Shown here one piece after another: positions 16,237 to 25,770 of a DNA stretch of 64,000 bases. The stretch is taken from positions 372,001 through 436,000 of the forward strand of contig NZ_JACBYQ010000002.1 in assembly GCF_013408295.1 (NCBI RefSeq), in the 5' to 3' direction. Below the pieces are notes generated by a model. It saw only the letters and a list, made by a program, of their open reading frames with translations. It did not search any database and had not been told where the DNA came from. The position numbers and the translations under genes were made by a program. Numbering within the stretch: position 1 is the first letter of the stretch; every line of letters starts with the position of its first letter. The stretch comes from Psychromicrobium silvestre. Lineage in GTDB: Bacteria; Actinomycetota; Actinomycetes; Actinomycetales; Micrococcaceae.

Positions 16237-17940
16237 ATGTCACACGCGACGACAAACGAGGCCAGCAAACTGGCCAAGAATAAACGAATACCCGAAGCGG
16301 GCCAGCCTTATACCCACCGGCAGATTATGACCGTTTTGATCGGTCTGCTGCTAGGTATGTTCCTGGCTGCCCTGGACCAGACCATTGTGTCCAGCTCGAT
16401 CTACACGATTTCAAACGACCTGAACGGCCTCTCTCTGCAGGCCTGGGCCACCACCGCCTATCTCATCACCTCCACCGTGAGCACCCCGCTGTACGGCAAG
16501 CTTTCCGATATCTTCGGACGCCGCCCGCTGTACATCATTGCAATCACGATCTTCCTGGCGGGTTCCATCTACTCTGGCTTCGTTCAGTCCATGGGTGAGC
16601 TTGCGGTAGCTCGCGGCATCCAGGGTCTAGGCGCCGGCGGCTTGATGTCGCTCGGCCTGGCCATCATTGGCGATATCGTTCCGCTCAAGGATCGCGGTAA
16701 GTACCAGGGCTACTTCATGTCCGTCTTCGGTATTTCCTCTGTCCTGGGCCCGGTAGTCGGCGGCTTCTTCGCCGGATCTTCCCAGATCCTCTGGATCACC
16801 GGCTGGCGCTGGGTCTTCCTGGTTAACGTACCGATCGCGCTCGCCGCTTTGGTCGTGGTCTGGATGTTCCTCCACCTGCCCAAGAAGGGCGGAGTTCGTC
16901 AGAAGGTCGATTACTGGGGTGCCGCTAGCATCACCTTGGCACTCGTACCGCTGCTCATCGTGGCCGAACAGGGCCGCGACTGGGGTTGGAGCTCCGGGGG
17001 CGCACTGCTCTGCTACGGGCTCGGCGCGCTAGGCATCATTGCCTTCATTCTGTCCGAACGGATGGCTGGCGATTCCGCTCTGATTCCGCTCCGATTCTTC
17101 AAGATCCCGGCCTTCGGCATTTCGGCTCTGCTCAACTTCATCATCGGCATTGGCATGTTCGGTGCCATCGCGATGCTTCCGATGTACCTGCAGCTGGTCG
17201 CGGGATTGACCCCCACCCAGGCGGGTTTGCTGATGATCACCTTCACGGTGGGCATCCTGATCGGTTCCATCACGAGCGGGCAGGTCATCTCTAGAACCGG
17301 CACCTACCGGATCTTCCCGATCGTTGGAACGTTTATCCTCGGCGGATCGGCACTGACCATGGGTCTGTTGCTCGGCGTGGATACTTCTTTGGTGGTTCCC
17401 GGCGGGATTGCCGTGGCCTTCGGCCTGGGGCTGGGCTTCTGTATGCAGCCTTTGGTGCTGGCCATGCAGACCGCGGTACCTCCGAAGGACATGGGCGTGG
17501 CAACGTCCTCGGCCACCTTCTTCCGCTCGATGGGCGGAACCGTGGGCACCGCGGTCTTCATCTCGATGCTCTTCGCTACCGCGCAGGACAAGATCGCCAC
17601 CCTGTTGGGCGATGCCATGAAGAACTCCAGCTACGCCTCGATGTTCAAGGATCCGGCAGTTTTGTCTGACCCGAACAACAAAGGCTTCCTGGACTTCCTC
17701 AAGAACGCTCAGAGCGGTGGCAGCAGCGATCTGAACGACACCTCGTGGCTGCACGATGCCAATAAGGCGCTGACCCAGCCCATCCGGGATGGCTTTGCGC
17801 AGTCGATTGACATCGTGATGCTCACCGCAGCCGGACTCGTTGCGGTAGCTTTCCTGATCACCTTCTTCCTGCCTAAGAAGAAGCTGACCGATCCGCGGGA
17901 AGCCGCAGCAGCTAAGGAAGAGGCCGCAGCAGCGCTCTAA
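16237..17940 (+). CDS. DHA2-family (EmrB/QacA-like) MFS multidrug transporter
   Basis: This is a 567-residue protein with about 14 transmembrane helices. The first helix ends in MFLAALDQTIVSSSIY (the LDxTIVNVALP-like motif of DHA2), followed by YGKLSDIFGRRPLY (motif A) and SVLGPVVGGFFAG (motif C). It is expected to export drugs or lipophilic cations using proton motive force. An extracellular loop near residues 465-510 is Asn/Ser-rich. The C-terminus is an alanine-glutamate tail. Start ATG 16237 has a GGAGC site. It overlaps the convergent Gfo/Idh gene by 4 bp. No dedicated regulator is adjacent. Confidence 0.92.
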   Translation: MSHATTNEASKLAKNKRIPEAGQPYTHRQIMTVLIGLLLGMFLAALDQTIVSSSIYTISNDLNGLSLQAWATTAYLITSTVSTPLYGKLSDIFGRRPLYIIAITIFLAGSIYSGFVQSMGELAVARGIQGLGAGGLMSLGLAIIGDIVPLKDRGKYQGYFMSVFGISSVLGPVVGGFFAGSSQILWITGWRWVFLVNVPIALAALVVVWMFLHLPKKGGVRQKVDYWGAASITLALVPLLIVAEQGRDWGWSSGGALLCYGLGALGIIAFILSERMAGDSALIPLRFFKIPAFGISALLNFIIGIGMFGAIAMLPMYLQLVAGLTPTQAGLLMITFTVGILIGSITSGQVISRTGTYRIFPIVGTFILGGSALTMGLLLGVDTSLVVPGGIAVAFGLGLGFCMQPLVLAMQTAVPPKDMGVATSSATFFRSMGGTVGTAVFISMLFATAQDKIATLLGDAMKNSSYASMFKDPAVLSDPNNKGFLDFLKNAQSGGSSDLNDTSWLHDANKALTQPIRDGFAQSIDIVMLTAAGLVAVAFLITFFLPKKKLTDPREAAAAKEEAAAAL

Positions 17941-18974
17941 AGCCCGTTCTGCGCTCTGACTTCTTCAATAATGCGCAACGCCGCCACCGCGTCGACTGGA
18001 TCGACAGGTGGCGGCGTTCCGTCGTTAAGAGACTCGGCAAGCAGCCGATAGAAACTCGGAAAGTCACCCCGTTCGGTGGGAACCAAACGGTTATTCCCCT
18101 CGCGTCCCAGCCGTCCCCAGTTCGCCTCCGGGTCCACGCCATAGCCCGGCTGTCCCGGCAGTACGCCGGCCAGAATCTGCGCCTCTTGTAAGTCCCCGAG
18201 CTCCTTGAGGTAACCGGCTTCGCTACCCAGCACCCGTAGCCGCGGCGCGAACTGAGCCACCGAGACGTTCATCGATAGATGAGAACGGACTCCGCTGCTG
18301 TGCCGCAGCGCCAGGAAAACATCATCATCGCTAGGTTCCTGCCGCCGTCGGGCATCCAATTCGCCATACACCTGGTCCACCGGACCAAAAAGCAGCAAAG
18401 CTTGATCAATCAGATGGGTTCCAAGGTCAAAGAGGATGCCTACGCCGGGTTGCGCCTGGGTCTTCCAGTCCTTGCTAATGGTTGGTGCCCAGCGCTCCAT
18501 TCTCGATTCGAAGCGGTAGACCTCGCCGAGGGTATTCTGCTCCAGCAGGCGTTGCAGGGTCAGGAACTCACCGTCCCAGCGCCGGTTTTGATAGACCGTG
18601 AGTAGCTTCCCGGCCCGCCGGGCGTACTCGATCAGCTCCAGGCCCTCCGCACTACTCGGGGCAAAAGGCTTATCGACGACGACGGAGAGGCCTCGGTCGA
18701 TAGCCTCACGAGCGAGCGGGGCATGGCTGAGCGGTGGGGTACCAAGTACCACGAGGTCCAGCTCGCCGAAAGGCAATTGTTGGAAGGAATCCAGCACAGC
18801 AGTTCCGGGATATGCCGCGAGCGCCTTCGCTCTCCTACCCGGGTCCGCGGTCACGATGGCGCTGAGCTGATAAGCCGGGTCTGCCGCGATCGCCGGGGCG
18901 TGAAAAACGCTTCCAGCCAGCCCTAAGCCGATCACTGCGGTACGGATTGGCTTGTCTGAGCCTATTTCAGTCAT
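17937..18974 (-). CDS. Gfo/Idh/MocA-family oxidoreductase
   Basis: This 345-residue protein has an N-terminal Rossmann domain (TAVIGLGLAGSVFHAPAI, residues about 12-29). The family signature VVDKPFAPSSAEGLELIEYAR follows (the conserved E/D-K-P lysine), then a C-terminal alpha/beta domain. The mid-protein DLGTHLIDQALLLFG carries the conserved D-x-G-x-H-x-x-D residues of the active site. It is probably an NAD(P)-dependent sugar or inositol-type dehydrogenase. The YdgJ-like subfamily is a close match by motif order. It is alone on its strand, convergent with the DHA2 transporter; the substrate is unknown. Confidence 0.9.
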   Translation of the reverse strand: MTEIGSDKPIRTAVIGLGLAGSVFHAPAIAADPAYQLSAIVTADPGRRAKALAAYPGTAVLDSFQQLPFGELDLVVLGTPPLSHAPLAREAIDRGLSVVVDKPFAPSSAEGLELIEYARRAGKLLTVYQNRRWDGEFLTLQRLLEQNTLGEVYRFESRMERWAPTISKDWKTQAQPGVGILFDLGTHLIDQALLLFGPVDQVYGELDARRRQEPSDDDVFLALRHSSGVRSHLSMNVSVAQFAPRLRVLGSEAGYLKELGDLQEAQILAGVLPGQPGYGVDPEANWGRLGREGNNRLVPTERGDFPSFYRLLAESLNDGTPPPVDPVDAVAALRIIEEVRAQNGL

Positions 18975-19040
18975 AGCCAGAGACTATTCGTTTTTCGATG
19001 ATCTCGCTGAAATCTTCCGCTCACCCGTCTTACCGCCCGT

Positions 19041-20252
19041 CTAGAGCCGCGGTCTCCGGCCCCACCGCTCGGCCTTCAGCGCACTGTGCAGTTCCAAACG
19101 CACCAAGCCGTGTAGCGGATCGGCCCCCAGCAGCGACCTAATCCTGGCCAGCCGGTTATAAACGGAGCTTCGGTGCAGGTGTAGCTGGTCCGCCACCGAT
19201 TGCACCGAACTTCCGCTGTCATAGAGCAACTCCAGCACCGGTAAAAGCTCCCGGTTACGGTCCTGCTCCAGCAAACGACGATAATACACCGAGTTCAATC
19301 GCCCACCGTTTGCCCCGTCTAGCAATTGGAAGATGCCTACCGTCCGCGCATCCACTAATTCGCCCAACATCGGGTCCACCGCAGCCGCCTGCGCTGCCAC
19401 CCGCGATTGCCCGCTCGCCTCGGGAAGCCCGGTAATGGCGGCAAAGGGCTCACTGATGCCCAGTAACACTCGTCCCGCTGGCCTGCCCAAGCGCTTACCG
19501 AGTTCCAATTGATACTGCACCAAAACGGCCGCATGGTTGGCTCGGCCTATCGAATCTCGGAACAGCATCACGGCGTGCGTACTGGTGCCCGCGCTGAAAA
19601 GCGCGGCGTCCATTCCGATGGTGGCCTGCAGTGCCGCAGAACGATGCGTCAGGGTGGCGGCGATCGGATCATCCGCCGGGCCAGCCGGCTCCTCAGAAAC
19701 CTCCAGCGCGGTGACCAGTTGCCAGGGGCCGCGGTTAGCCACCTCCTTCCAACCGGCTACCGCACTGAGCGCAGCAGCTTCACCACGGCAGGCGGCCAGA
19801 AATTCTTGCTCACGACGGCGGCGGTGCTCGGTTTCCGCTGTATTGGAGTCCAGCAGTAGAGCGGCCAGCACATCGAGCTGATCACGGACCGAGGGCAACT
19901 GGGCGAGGATCGCCGTCGCCGACTCATCATCTTCCTCTTGCTGCACCCAGAGGTACCCGACCCGATAACCGCGGACTAACAGCGGCACGCACACCCTGCC
20001 GAGCATGCCGAGCTGGGCATTGGCCGGGATCACCACGGGACGAATCGCAACCGCCACCCCGTGCGATAACTGCCAGGCGATGACATCGGTGGGTACTCGC
20101 TTGCTGAGCAGAAAATCGACCCGGACCTTGTCCGCATGCGGCTGATTGGAACTGTAGGCGAGGAGTAGCCCATCCACGTCTTCAAGAGATAAACCGCGTC
20201 CCAGCCTAAGGGCCACATCTTCAACCAGACCCTCGACGTCTACCGACTGCAT
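19041..20252 (-). CDS. PucR-type transcriptional regulator (AdeR-like)
   Basis: This 403-residue regulator has an N-terminal GAF/PucR-type sensing region with [20 protein letters not shown]. Its C-terminal HTH_30 domain ([29 protein letters not shown], residues about 340-368) defines the PucR/CdaR helix-turn-helix family. It is divergent from alanine dehydrogenase, with about 198 bp between starts. In Bacillus, a PucR-family protein (AdeR) activates ald, so the same wiring is a strong inference here. The ligand is probably alanine or a related amino acid, which is not shown by the sequence. Confidence 0.85.
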   Translation of the reverse strand: MQSVDVEGLVEDVALRLGRGLSLEDVDGLLLAYSSNQPHADKVRVDFLLSKRVPTDVIAWQLSHGVAVAIRPVVIPANAQLGMLGRVCVPLLVRGYRVGYLWVQQEEDDESATAILAQLPSVRDQLDVLAALLLDSNTAETEHRRRREQEFLAACRGEAAALSAVAGWKEVANRGPWQLVTALEVSEEPAGPADDPIAATLTHRSAALQATIGMDAALFSAGTSTHAVMLFRDSIGRANHAAVLVQYQLELGKRLGRPAGRVLLGISEPFAAITGLPEASGQSRVAAQAAAVDPMLGELVDARTVGIFQLLDGANGGRLNSVYYRRLLEQDRNRELLPVLELLYDSGSSVQSVADQLHLHRSSVYNRLARIRSLLGADPLHGLVRLELHSALKAERWGRRPRL

Positions 20253-20291
20253 ATTTCAAGGATATCCAGCCATCACAACATCAGGCGACAC

Positions 20292-20320
20292 TTGACGCTA
20301 TGTTCTTCGACAAATGTAGA
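20292..20320 (+). promoter_or_regulatory. Candidate promoter of ald
   Basis: TTGACG at 20292-20297 and TGTAGA at 20315-20320 are separated by 17 bp, a reasonable match to a housekeeping sigma promoter. The predicted transcript would carry a leader of about 125 nt before ald, including the inverted repeat at 20336-20355. Confidence 0.4.
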
Positions 20321-20335
20321 GCAAAGATCAATAAA

Positions 20336-20355
20336 ATCCCTGAGAATCCAGGGAT
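20336..20355. promoter_or_regulatory. Inverted repeat in the ald leader
   Basis: Arms ATCCCTG and CAGGGAT with a 6-bp spacer, between the divergent PucR regulator and ald. It is a candidate regulator site or a small RNA hairpin in the leader. Nothing decides between these. Confidence 0.45.
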
Positions 20356-20450
20356 CACCGGAAAGGCCACAAATCCTCATACTGTCTGCTGGCTCACAGC
20401 AGATCTATTCTGGATGCAGTATTCCAGCCAGCAAAAAACGGAGTTTAGCC

Positions 20451-21563
20451 ATGATTATCGGCGTCCCCAAGGAAATCAAGAACAACGAATTTCGCGTTGC
20501 CATCACTGCCTCTGGTGTGCACGAATTCACCAGCCACGGCCACACCGTGCTGATCGAAAAGGGCGCCGGACTTGGCTCCTCGATCACCGATGAGGAATAC
20601 ACCACCGCTGGCGCCGAGCTGATCGACTCCGCGGACGACGTTTGGGCCCGGGCCGATATGGTGATGAAGGTTAAAGAACCCATCGCGGCTGAATACCACC
20701 GCTTCCGTCAGGGCCTGGTGCTTTTCACCTACCTGCACCTGGCCGCAGAGCCCGAACTGACCGCCGAACTGGTCAAGTCCGGTGTCACGGCAATCGCCTA
20801 TGAGACGGTACAGGAGGGACGCGCGCTGCCCCTGCTGGCACCGATGTCCGAGGTCGCTGGCCGTTTATCCGTTCAGGTCGGGGCACAATCTCTGATGGCT
20901 CCGGCCGGAGGTAAAGGCGTTCTGCTAGGCGGTGTACCCGGAGTGCGGCCAGCCAAGGTTGTGGTCCTCGGAGCGGGTGTTGCTGGAACGAATGCCGCCG
21001 CCATGGCACTCGGCCTGGGCGCCGATGTGAGCATCCTGGACATCAACATCAACCGACTGCGCGAACTTGACGCGATCTATCAGGGTCGTTTGAAAACCAT
21101 TGCCTCCAACACCCTGGAAATCGAGAAGTCCTTGCTTGATGCCGATCTGGTCATCGGCTCGGTGCTGATCCCCGGAGCCAAGGCTCCCAAGTTGGTGACC
21201 AACGCCCTGGTTTCACGAATGAAACCCGGCTCGGTCCTGGTTGATATCGCGGTCGATCAGGGCGGCTGCTTCGAAGACAGCCACCCGACCACGCACGAGA
21301 ACCCCACGTTCACGGTGCACAACTCACTGTTCTACTGCGTGGCAAATATGCCCGGCGCCGTGCCCAACACCTCAACCTATGCGCTGACCAATGTCACCCT
21401 GCGCTACGCCGTAGCACTGGCCAACCTTGGCGCGAAAGCTGCTCTGGAGAGCAATACGGCGCTTGCCGCTGGGCTCAACATCGCCGCCGGCAAGGTGACC
21501 AATCACTCCGTCGCGGTCGCACACGGCCTGGAGCTGACCGAGGACTGGCGGAGCCTGCTCTAA
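20451..21563 (+). CDS. ald: Alanine dehydrogenase
   Basis: This 370-residue NAD-dependent alanine dehydrogenase (reversible L-alanine to pyruvate plus ammonia) starts at ATG 20451, behind GGAG; the ORF extends upstream but length and homology fix this start. Typical family features are [17 protein letters not shown] at the N-terminus, the substrate Lys in MVMKVKEP, the catalytic His in [12 protein letters not shown], a Rossmann motif [16 protein letters not shown], and [12 protein letters not shown] with the catalytic Asp. In the family it acts as a cytoplasmic hexamer in alanine catabolism, redox balance or low-oxygen adaptation. Control by the divergent PucR gene is likely; a strong terminator follows at 21647. 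Confidence 0.97.
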   Translation: MIIGVPKEIKNNEFRVAITASGVHEFTSHGHTVLIEKGAGLGSSITDEEYTTAGAELIDSADDVWARADMVMKVKEPIAAEYHRFRQGLVLFTYLHLAAEPELTAELVKSGVTAIAYETVQEGRALPLLAPMSEVAGRLSVQVGAQSLMAPAGGKGVLLGGVPGVRPAKVVVLGAGVAGTNAAAMALGLGADVSILDININRLRELDAIYQGRLKTIASNTLEIEKSLLDADLVIGSVLIPGAKAPKLVTNALVSRMKPGSVLVDIAVDQGGCFEDSHPTTHENPTFTVHNSLFYCVANMPGAVPNTSTYALTNVTLRYAVALANLGAKAALESNTALAAGLNIAAGKVTNHSVAVAHGLELTEDWRSLL

Positions 21564-21646
21564 AGCTCTTGGGCCAGCGGATTTCGGACGAATTCCCGCT
21601 GGTTTCCGGCTGATCGACGAGATTGTCGGAGCGATAGGCAAGAATG

Positions 21647-21688
21647 AAGGCAGCGGCATCGGATTCCGATAACCGCTGCCTTTCTCTT
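21647..21688 (+). terminator. Rho-independent terminator after ald
   Basis: AAGGCAGCGG (21647-21656) pairs with CCGCTGCCTT (21673-21682), with a second 5-bp stem (ATCGG / CCGAT) inside, followed by a T-rich tail (TTCTCTT). It lies 84 bp after the ald stop. Confidence 0.75.
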
Positions 21689-21731
21689 GCCCACCCTGCC
21701 CACCTTTACGCAGCCCTTGATCGGAGCCCCC

Positions 21732-22544
21732 GTGACCCAAACACGTTTCCACGACCTACACCAGGGCGAATCTGCTTTGCTATTGCCCAATGCCTGGGAC
21801 GCCGGGAGCGCCCGATTGGCCGAGAGTCTCGGTGCCCAAGCCATTGCCACCACGAGCGCCGGCGTGGCTTGGTCCAGAGGGTATCCAGACGGCGACGCCC
21901 TGGCCGTCGAACAACTGCTCGCTACGGTCGGAGAGATATTCCGGGTCATCCAGGTGCCGCTGAGCGTGGACCTGGAAGGTGGCTACTCGGATGATCCGGA
22001 GGAAGTCGCCGAGCTCGTTGCTCAAGTGACCTCATTGGGTGCGGTGGGCATCAATCTGGAAGACGGCGGTCAGGAGCCAGAACTGCTTGCCGCGAAGATC
22101 CGAGCCATCCGGCAGCGGCTAGCGGATTCCGATACGGAGCTCTTCATCAATGCCCGCACCGATGTTTATTTGCGCGGCTTGGCGGAAGGTGAAGCCGCCG
22201 TACAAGAGGTGATCCGCCGAGCCGAGCTCTACCAATCTGCGGGTAGCAGCGGTCTATTTGTGCCAGCCTTGGCCGAACCCACGGCGATCACCGCGATTGC
22301 GACCGCAGCCCAGCCCAATCCACTCAATCTGATGTTGGTACCCGGGCTGCCGTCTACGGATGCGCTCTACCAGTTGGGTGTACGGAGACTCAGCGCAGGC
22401 TCGGCCATTGCCCAGGCGGCATTGGCAACCGCCGCACGGCTCACCGAAGCCTTTTTGAACGGATCCCAAGCGGAGCTGACCGAGGCTCCCGCGATGGAAT
22501 ATGGCGAAGTAAATCAGCTGTTCGCCGGGCACTCAGCGGACTAG
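21732..22544 (+). CDS. Isocitrate lyase/PEP-mutase superfamily protein
   Basis: This 270-residue protein of the ICL/PEPM TIM-barrel superfamily starts at GTG 21732, with a GGAG site; TTG 21687 upstream would lie at the base of the ald terminator. Visible features: LPNAWDAGSARLAESLGAQAIATTSAG near the N-terminus, LSVDLEGGYSDDPEEVAELV and NLEDGG (metal ligands), and FINARTDVYL. The KKCGH loop of true isocitrate and methylisocitrate lyases is missing, so it is one of the many uncharacterised members that cleave or rearrange small oxoacids (oxaloacetate-, carboxyphosphonate-like). The substrate cannot be named. Its 3' end overlaps that of the TetR gene. Confidence 0.85.
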   Translation: MTQTRFHDLHQGESALLLPNAWDAGSARLAESLGAQAIATTSAGVAWSRGYPDGDALAVEQLLATVGEIFRVIQVPLSVDLEGGYSDDPEEVAELVAQVTSLGAVGINLEDGGQEPELLAAKIRAIRQRLADSDTELFINARTDVYLRGLAEGEAAVQEVIRRAELYQSAGSSGLFVPALAEPTAITAIATAAQPNPLNLMLVPGLPSTDALYQLGVRRLSAGSAIAQAALATAARLTEAFLNGSQAELTEAPAMEYGEVNQLFAGHSAD

Positions 22545-23197
22545 GGAGCTTCGGGTAGTAACCGTTCCAGTAAGTATCCCCATAGCGCGCCCTGGCGCTC
22601 GGGGCTGATCCCGGCCACTCGCCGATGGTAACTCAGTAGCCCCGGCTCAAGCGCCGCCAAAAGAACATAAGCCAGCAGTTCGACGTCGGCGGGCTGGGTG
22701 CTGGGGGCAGCTGGGCTCTGGGCGGTGGCAGCTTCTGCTTCGGCGGCTCGGAGCAGAATCATCACATGCATTCGGTGCAATTGCGCAGCCGGGGCGCTGA
22801 AGCGACGATCGCTCGACTCCCTTGCGGCCTGTACCAGCTCACCGTTCACCTCGAAACGGTCGATCACTGCTTTCCCAAAAGCCAGCAGTCGCTGCTTGGC
22901 CGATGCGCCCGGTCCTAGCGGTGGCGGACCAAAAATCAGCTGCCGCTGGAAGTCTTCTTCAGTGTGGTCCAAAAGCGACTCAAGCAACCCTGATCGGCTG
23001 CCAAAATGGCGGAAGATCGTACCTTTGCCGACCTTGGCTCGTTCGGCCAAACCATCCATGGTGAGGCATCCGACCCCCCGCTCCTGGATCATCTGAGCGG
23101 CTATGTTGAGCAGTTTCTCCCGATTGCGGGTGGCATCGCCCCTGCCGCTGGAGATCCGCGGCGGGTTCGAGCTCACTGGCAAAGAAAGATTTCGCAA
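22541..23197 (-). CDS. TetR-family transcriptional regulator
   Basis: A TetR protein of about 218 residues: the HTH is REKLLNIAAQMIQERGVGCLTMDGLAERAKVGKGTIFRHFGSRSGLLESLL. The open frame extends through the operator palindrome, so the start must lie downstream of it. TTG at 23197 follows GGAGG by 4 bp; GTG at 23176 is the alternative. The gene is divergent from the FMN reductase, and the 26-bp palindrome at 23217-23242 sits between them, overlapping its own promoter region, so repression of both genes by this protein is the simple model. The C-terminal ligand domain gives no hint of ligand. Confidence 0.85.
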   Translation of the reverse strand: MRNLSLPVSSNPPRISSGRGDATRNREKLLNIAAQMIQERGVGCLTMDGLAERAKVGKGTIFRHFGSRSGLLESLLDHTEEDFQRQLIFGPPPLGPGASAKQRLLAFGKAVIDRFEVNGELVQAARESSDRRFSAPAAQLHRMHVMILLRAAEAEAATAQSPAAPSTQPADVELLAYVLLAALEPGLLSYHRRVAGISPERQGALWGYLLERLLPEAP

Positions 23198-23216
23198 CAA
23201 ACCTCCACTCGGGAAT

Positions 23217-23242
23217 ATAAAACGGACTATGGTCCGTTTTAT
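23217..23242. promoter_or_regulatory. 26-bp palindromic operator between TetR and FMN reductase
   Basis: Perfect 11-bp arms ATAAAACGGAC and GTCCGTTTTAT around a 4-bp centre. The length, symmetry and position between two divergent genes strongly suit a TetR operator. This is the clearest palindrome in the window by arm length and perfect match. Confidence 0.8.
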
Positions 23243-23305
23243 CAACGAACTGTTCGCCCAACGGACGGTCAATGAACCTACAAAACCGAGAAAGTCCAGG
23301 TATTA

Positions 23306-23875
23306 ATGATGACTGAGAACACCGTACTCGCTCTAGTCGGTAGTCTACGCAATGGCTCCACCAATAAGCAGCTTGCTGAAGCCGCCGCCCAGCTTGCCCC
23401 GACCGGCACCACCATCGTGATCCACGAAGGGCTCGCGGATATTCCGTTCTACAACGAGGATGTAGACCTTCCCGACGCTGCCCCCGTCGAGGCCCAGCGC
23501 TTGCGCGAAGCCGCAGAGAACGCCGATGCCGTTCTATTCTTCACCCCCGAATACAACGGGACTATTCCGGCCGTGCTCAAGAATGCCATCGACTGGCTGT
23601 CCCGCCCCTTCGGTGACGGGGCCATCAAGGGCAAACCCACCGCCGTCGTCGGTACTGCTTACGGCCAGTACGGCGGCGTATGGGCGCATGACGACGCCCG
23701 TAAGTCCCTTAAGATTGCTGGAGCTAATGTGGTTGAGGAGGCCAAGCTCTCAGTGCCTGGTTCGCTCGTACGCTTCGCCGAGGTACACCCGAAGGACGAT
23801 GCCGAGGTTTCCGGCCAGCTCTCCGAAATTCTGCAGACTTTGCTGGGCGCCGTGAACGATAAGGTCGCCGCCTAG
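23306..23875 (+). CDS. NAD(P)H-dependent FMN reductase
   Basis: This 189-residue flavoprotein of the NADPH-dependent FMN reductase family (SsuE/ArsH/Lot6-like) shows LVGSLRNGSTNKQLAEAA near the N-terminus, which binds the FMN phosphate, the loop FTPEYNGTIPAVLKNAIDW characteristic of the family, and TAYGQYGGVWAHDD. It reduces flavins, quinones or azo compounds using NAD(P)H; a detoxification role is inferred from the TetR partner and operator just upstream. Start ATG 23306 (or 23309). A strong bidirectional terminator follows. Confidence 0.92.
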   Translation: MMTENTVLALVGSLRNGSTNKQLAEAAAQLAPTGTTIVIHEGLADIPFYNEDVDLPDAAPVEAQRLREAAENADAVLFFTPEYNGTIPAVLKNAIDWLSRPFGDGAIKGKPTAVVGTAYGQYGGVWAHDDARKSLKIAGANVVEEAKLSVPGSLVRFAEVHPKDDAEVSGQLSEILQTLLGAVNDKVAA

Positions 23876-23905
23876 CTCGATCGACAATACGTTCGAAGGA
23901 ACGCG

Positions 23906-23949
23906 AAAAGGGCTGTGGCCCCGGATTTCTCCGGGGCCACAGCCCTTTT
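23906..23949. terminator. Bidirectional rho-independent terminator
   Basis: A perfect 20-bp stem (23906-23925 and 23930-23949) with a 4-base loop; the A-tract and T-tract on its two ends serve both strands. It lies between the convergent FMN reductase and oligopeptide binding-protein genes, 30-70 bp from both stop codons. Confidence 0.95.
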
Positions 23950-23976
23950 GCAAAGCGGCTAAATCAGCCCACTCAT

Positions 23977-25674
23977 TTACTTCTGGAAGCCGACCGTCGA
24001 CCAGTCGATGGTCTGGAACAGCGAGGCACCGTAGTTAGCCAGGCCGGTACGGACGTAGAAGATGTCCGGGCCGTTGAAGGCAATGCCTGGCACGAAGTAC
24101 TTCGCCATGAAGTCCTTCTCGATATCCATCGCGGCCTTGTTGCGCTCGGCGTCATCAGCAATGCTGCTCACCTTGGCGATACGGGCATCGATCGCGGCAT
24201 CGCCCACTCCAAACTCACCATTCTTGGAGTCGTAGTACTGCTTGACCGCGCTGGTGGCGTCAGCACCCATGGAGTAACCACTCATGGTCATCTGGAAGGT
24301 ACGCTCGCCAACGACCTTACCGAAGTCGTTATCACCCTTCTGATCGATGGTGACGTCCATGCCGGCATCCTGCAACTGCTTCTGCAGGGTCTGCACGGTG
24401 GCCAGAGCGGTCGGGTCATCGCCGAAGTTGGTGATCTTGAAGGAGACCTTCTTGCCGTCCTTAACAACCTTGCCATCGGAACCGACGGTGTAGCCAGCAT
24501 CGGTGAAGACCTTCTTAGCCGCGTCAGCGCCTGTGGTCTTTACCGGGTAGTTGTCCTGGTAGTACGGGGAGAACGGCATCAGCATCTGCGATCCGGGGGG
24601 CGTCTCGGTCCAGTTCAGGCCGTTGTAGCGAACCTTAGCGATTTCCTGGCGATTGACGGCGGTCAAAATAGCCTGACGCACCGTAACATCGTTCATCGGA
24701 GCCATTGCGGCGTTGATGTTCAAACCACCACCGAAGAGGCGCTGACCGGTGCGAACCTCGGAATCCGGGGTGCCCTTCAACTGGTTGAAGGCGTTGATGG
24801 TACGGCCGCCGGCAATATCAATTTCCTTGTTTTTGAAGGCCGCAATCGTTGCCGCAGACTCCATCTGACGGAACACAATGGAGCTCAAAACCGGCTTCTC
24901 GCCCCACCACTTGTCATTGGGGACCATGGAGACGGTCTTGGCCGCGGGATCGTACTTATCCACCTTGAACGGACCAGCCATCCACTCCGGGTGCAGATTG
25001 TCTACGAAGCCGTCGTTGAAGATCTTCGTGGTATTAATGGCCGGATTCACCAGGCCGGCGAAGAGGTCGCTCAGCGGGTAAGTAGGCTGCTTCATCGTCA
25101 CGACGACGTCTTTGGGCGTAGCGCCCTGAACAACATTCGCGATGTTCTCCCAGGCCCCCGGAGTGACAATGTTGTTCTCTTTAATGGTGCCGCTGAGCTG
25201 CTTCCAGCTATTGATGAAGGTATCGGCGGCAATTGGGGTTCCGTTGTTCCAGACAGCCTTGTCATTGATCTTAATGGTGATGGTCTGCTTAGTGCCATCA
25301 ATCTTGCTGTCGAAACTCTCGCAGAAATCCTTGTTCAGCTTCGGGGTGCCGTTAGCCTCAAGAAGCCAGCAACCGGTGGTCGCGGCGACATTGACCGGCC
25401 CCAGCATAAGGATGTTATCCGTGTTATTGCCGTTTTGGTTGAAAGGGCTGAAATCCGGGCCGAGGTTACCGACCGGCAAGGTGAAAGTCCCACCCTGCTT
25501 CAGATTGTCTACCGGCTGAGCGTTAATGCTGATCAGCTTGTTAACGTCTGCGCCGGCCGTTTCTGCGCCAGCGGAGCTGGGGCCGCCGCCGGAGTTCCCT
25601 CCGCCACTACACGCGGTGAGCAGCAGCGCGGATGCGACCACCACCACTCCCCCAAGTTTTAGGTTCTTGTTCAT
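23977..25674 (-). CDS. Oligopeptide ABC transporter substrate-binding lipoprotein
   Basis: This 565-residue lipoprotein starts at ATG 25674, behind GGAAAGGA. The lipobox LLTAC (Cys22) ends the signal peptide. The body is a class C (DppA/OppA-type) binding protein: a GGTFTLPVGNLGPDFSPFNQ opening, a family signature LNINAAMAPMNDVTVRQAILTAVNRQEIAKVRYNG, and a C-terminal region near residue 540. It should bind peptides, or another charged oligomer, outside the membrane and hand it to the permease pair encoded upstream. It is the last gene of the operon on this strand. Its terminator is the shared hairpin at 23906-23949. Confidence 0.9.
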   Translation of the reverse strand: MNKNLKLGGVVVVASALLLTACSGGGNSGGGPSSAGAETAGADVNKLISINAQPVDNLKQGGTFTLPVGNLGPDFSPFNQNGNNTDNILMLGPVNVAATTGCWLLEANGTPKLNKDFCESFDSKIDGTKQTITIKINDKAVWNNGTPIAADTFINSWKQLSGTIKENNIVTPGAWENIANVVQGATPKDVVVTMKQPTYPLSDLFAGLVNPAINTTKIFNDGFVDNLHPEWMAGPFKVDKYDPAAKTVSMVPNDKWWGEKPVLSSIVFRQMESAATIAAFKNKEIDIAGGRTINAFNQLKGTPDSEVRTGQRLFGGGLNINAAMAPMNDVTVRQAILTAVNRQEIAKVRYNGLNWTETPPGSQMLMPFSPYYQDNYPVKTTGADAAKKVFTDAGYTVGSDGKVVKDGKKVSFKITNFGDDPTALATVQTLQKQLQDAGMDVTIDQKGDNDFGKVVGERTFQMTMSGYSMGADATSAVKQYYDSKNGEFGVGDAAIDARIAKVSSIADDAERNKAAMDIEKDFMAKYFVPGIAFNGPDIFYVRTGLANYGASLFQTIDWSTVGFQK

Positions 25675-25770
25675 TGTTTTCCTTTCCAACATTAAGTGCT
25701 CGTTCATTTCTTGGTGAAGGAGCCTGCCCGTCGTCGCGCAGGCCAATCTGAGTAGATTGTTCTGGGAGAA

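Noticed and set aside
23198-23272. Extended N-terminus of the TetR regulator
   Set aside because: It would translate through the palindromic operator; starts after the operator are available, one with GGAGG.
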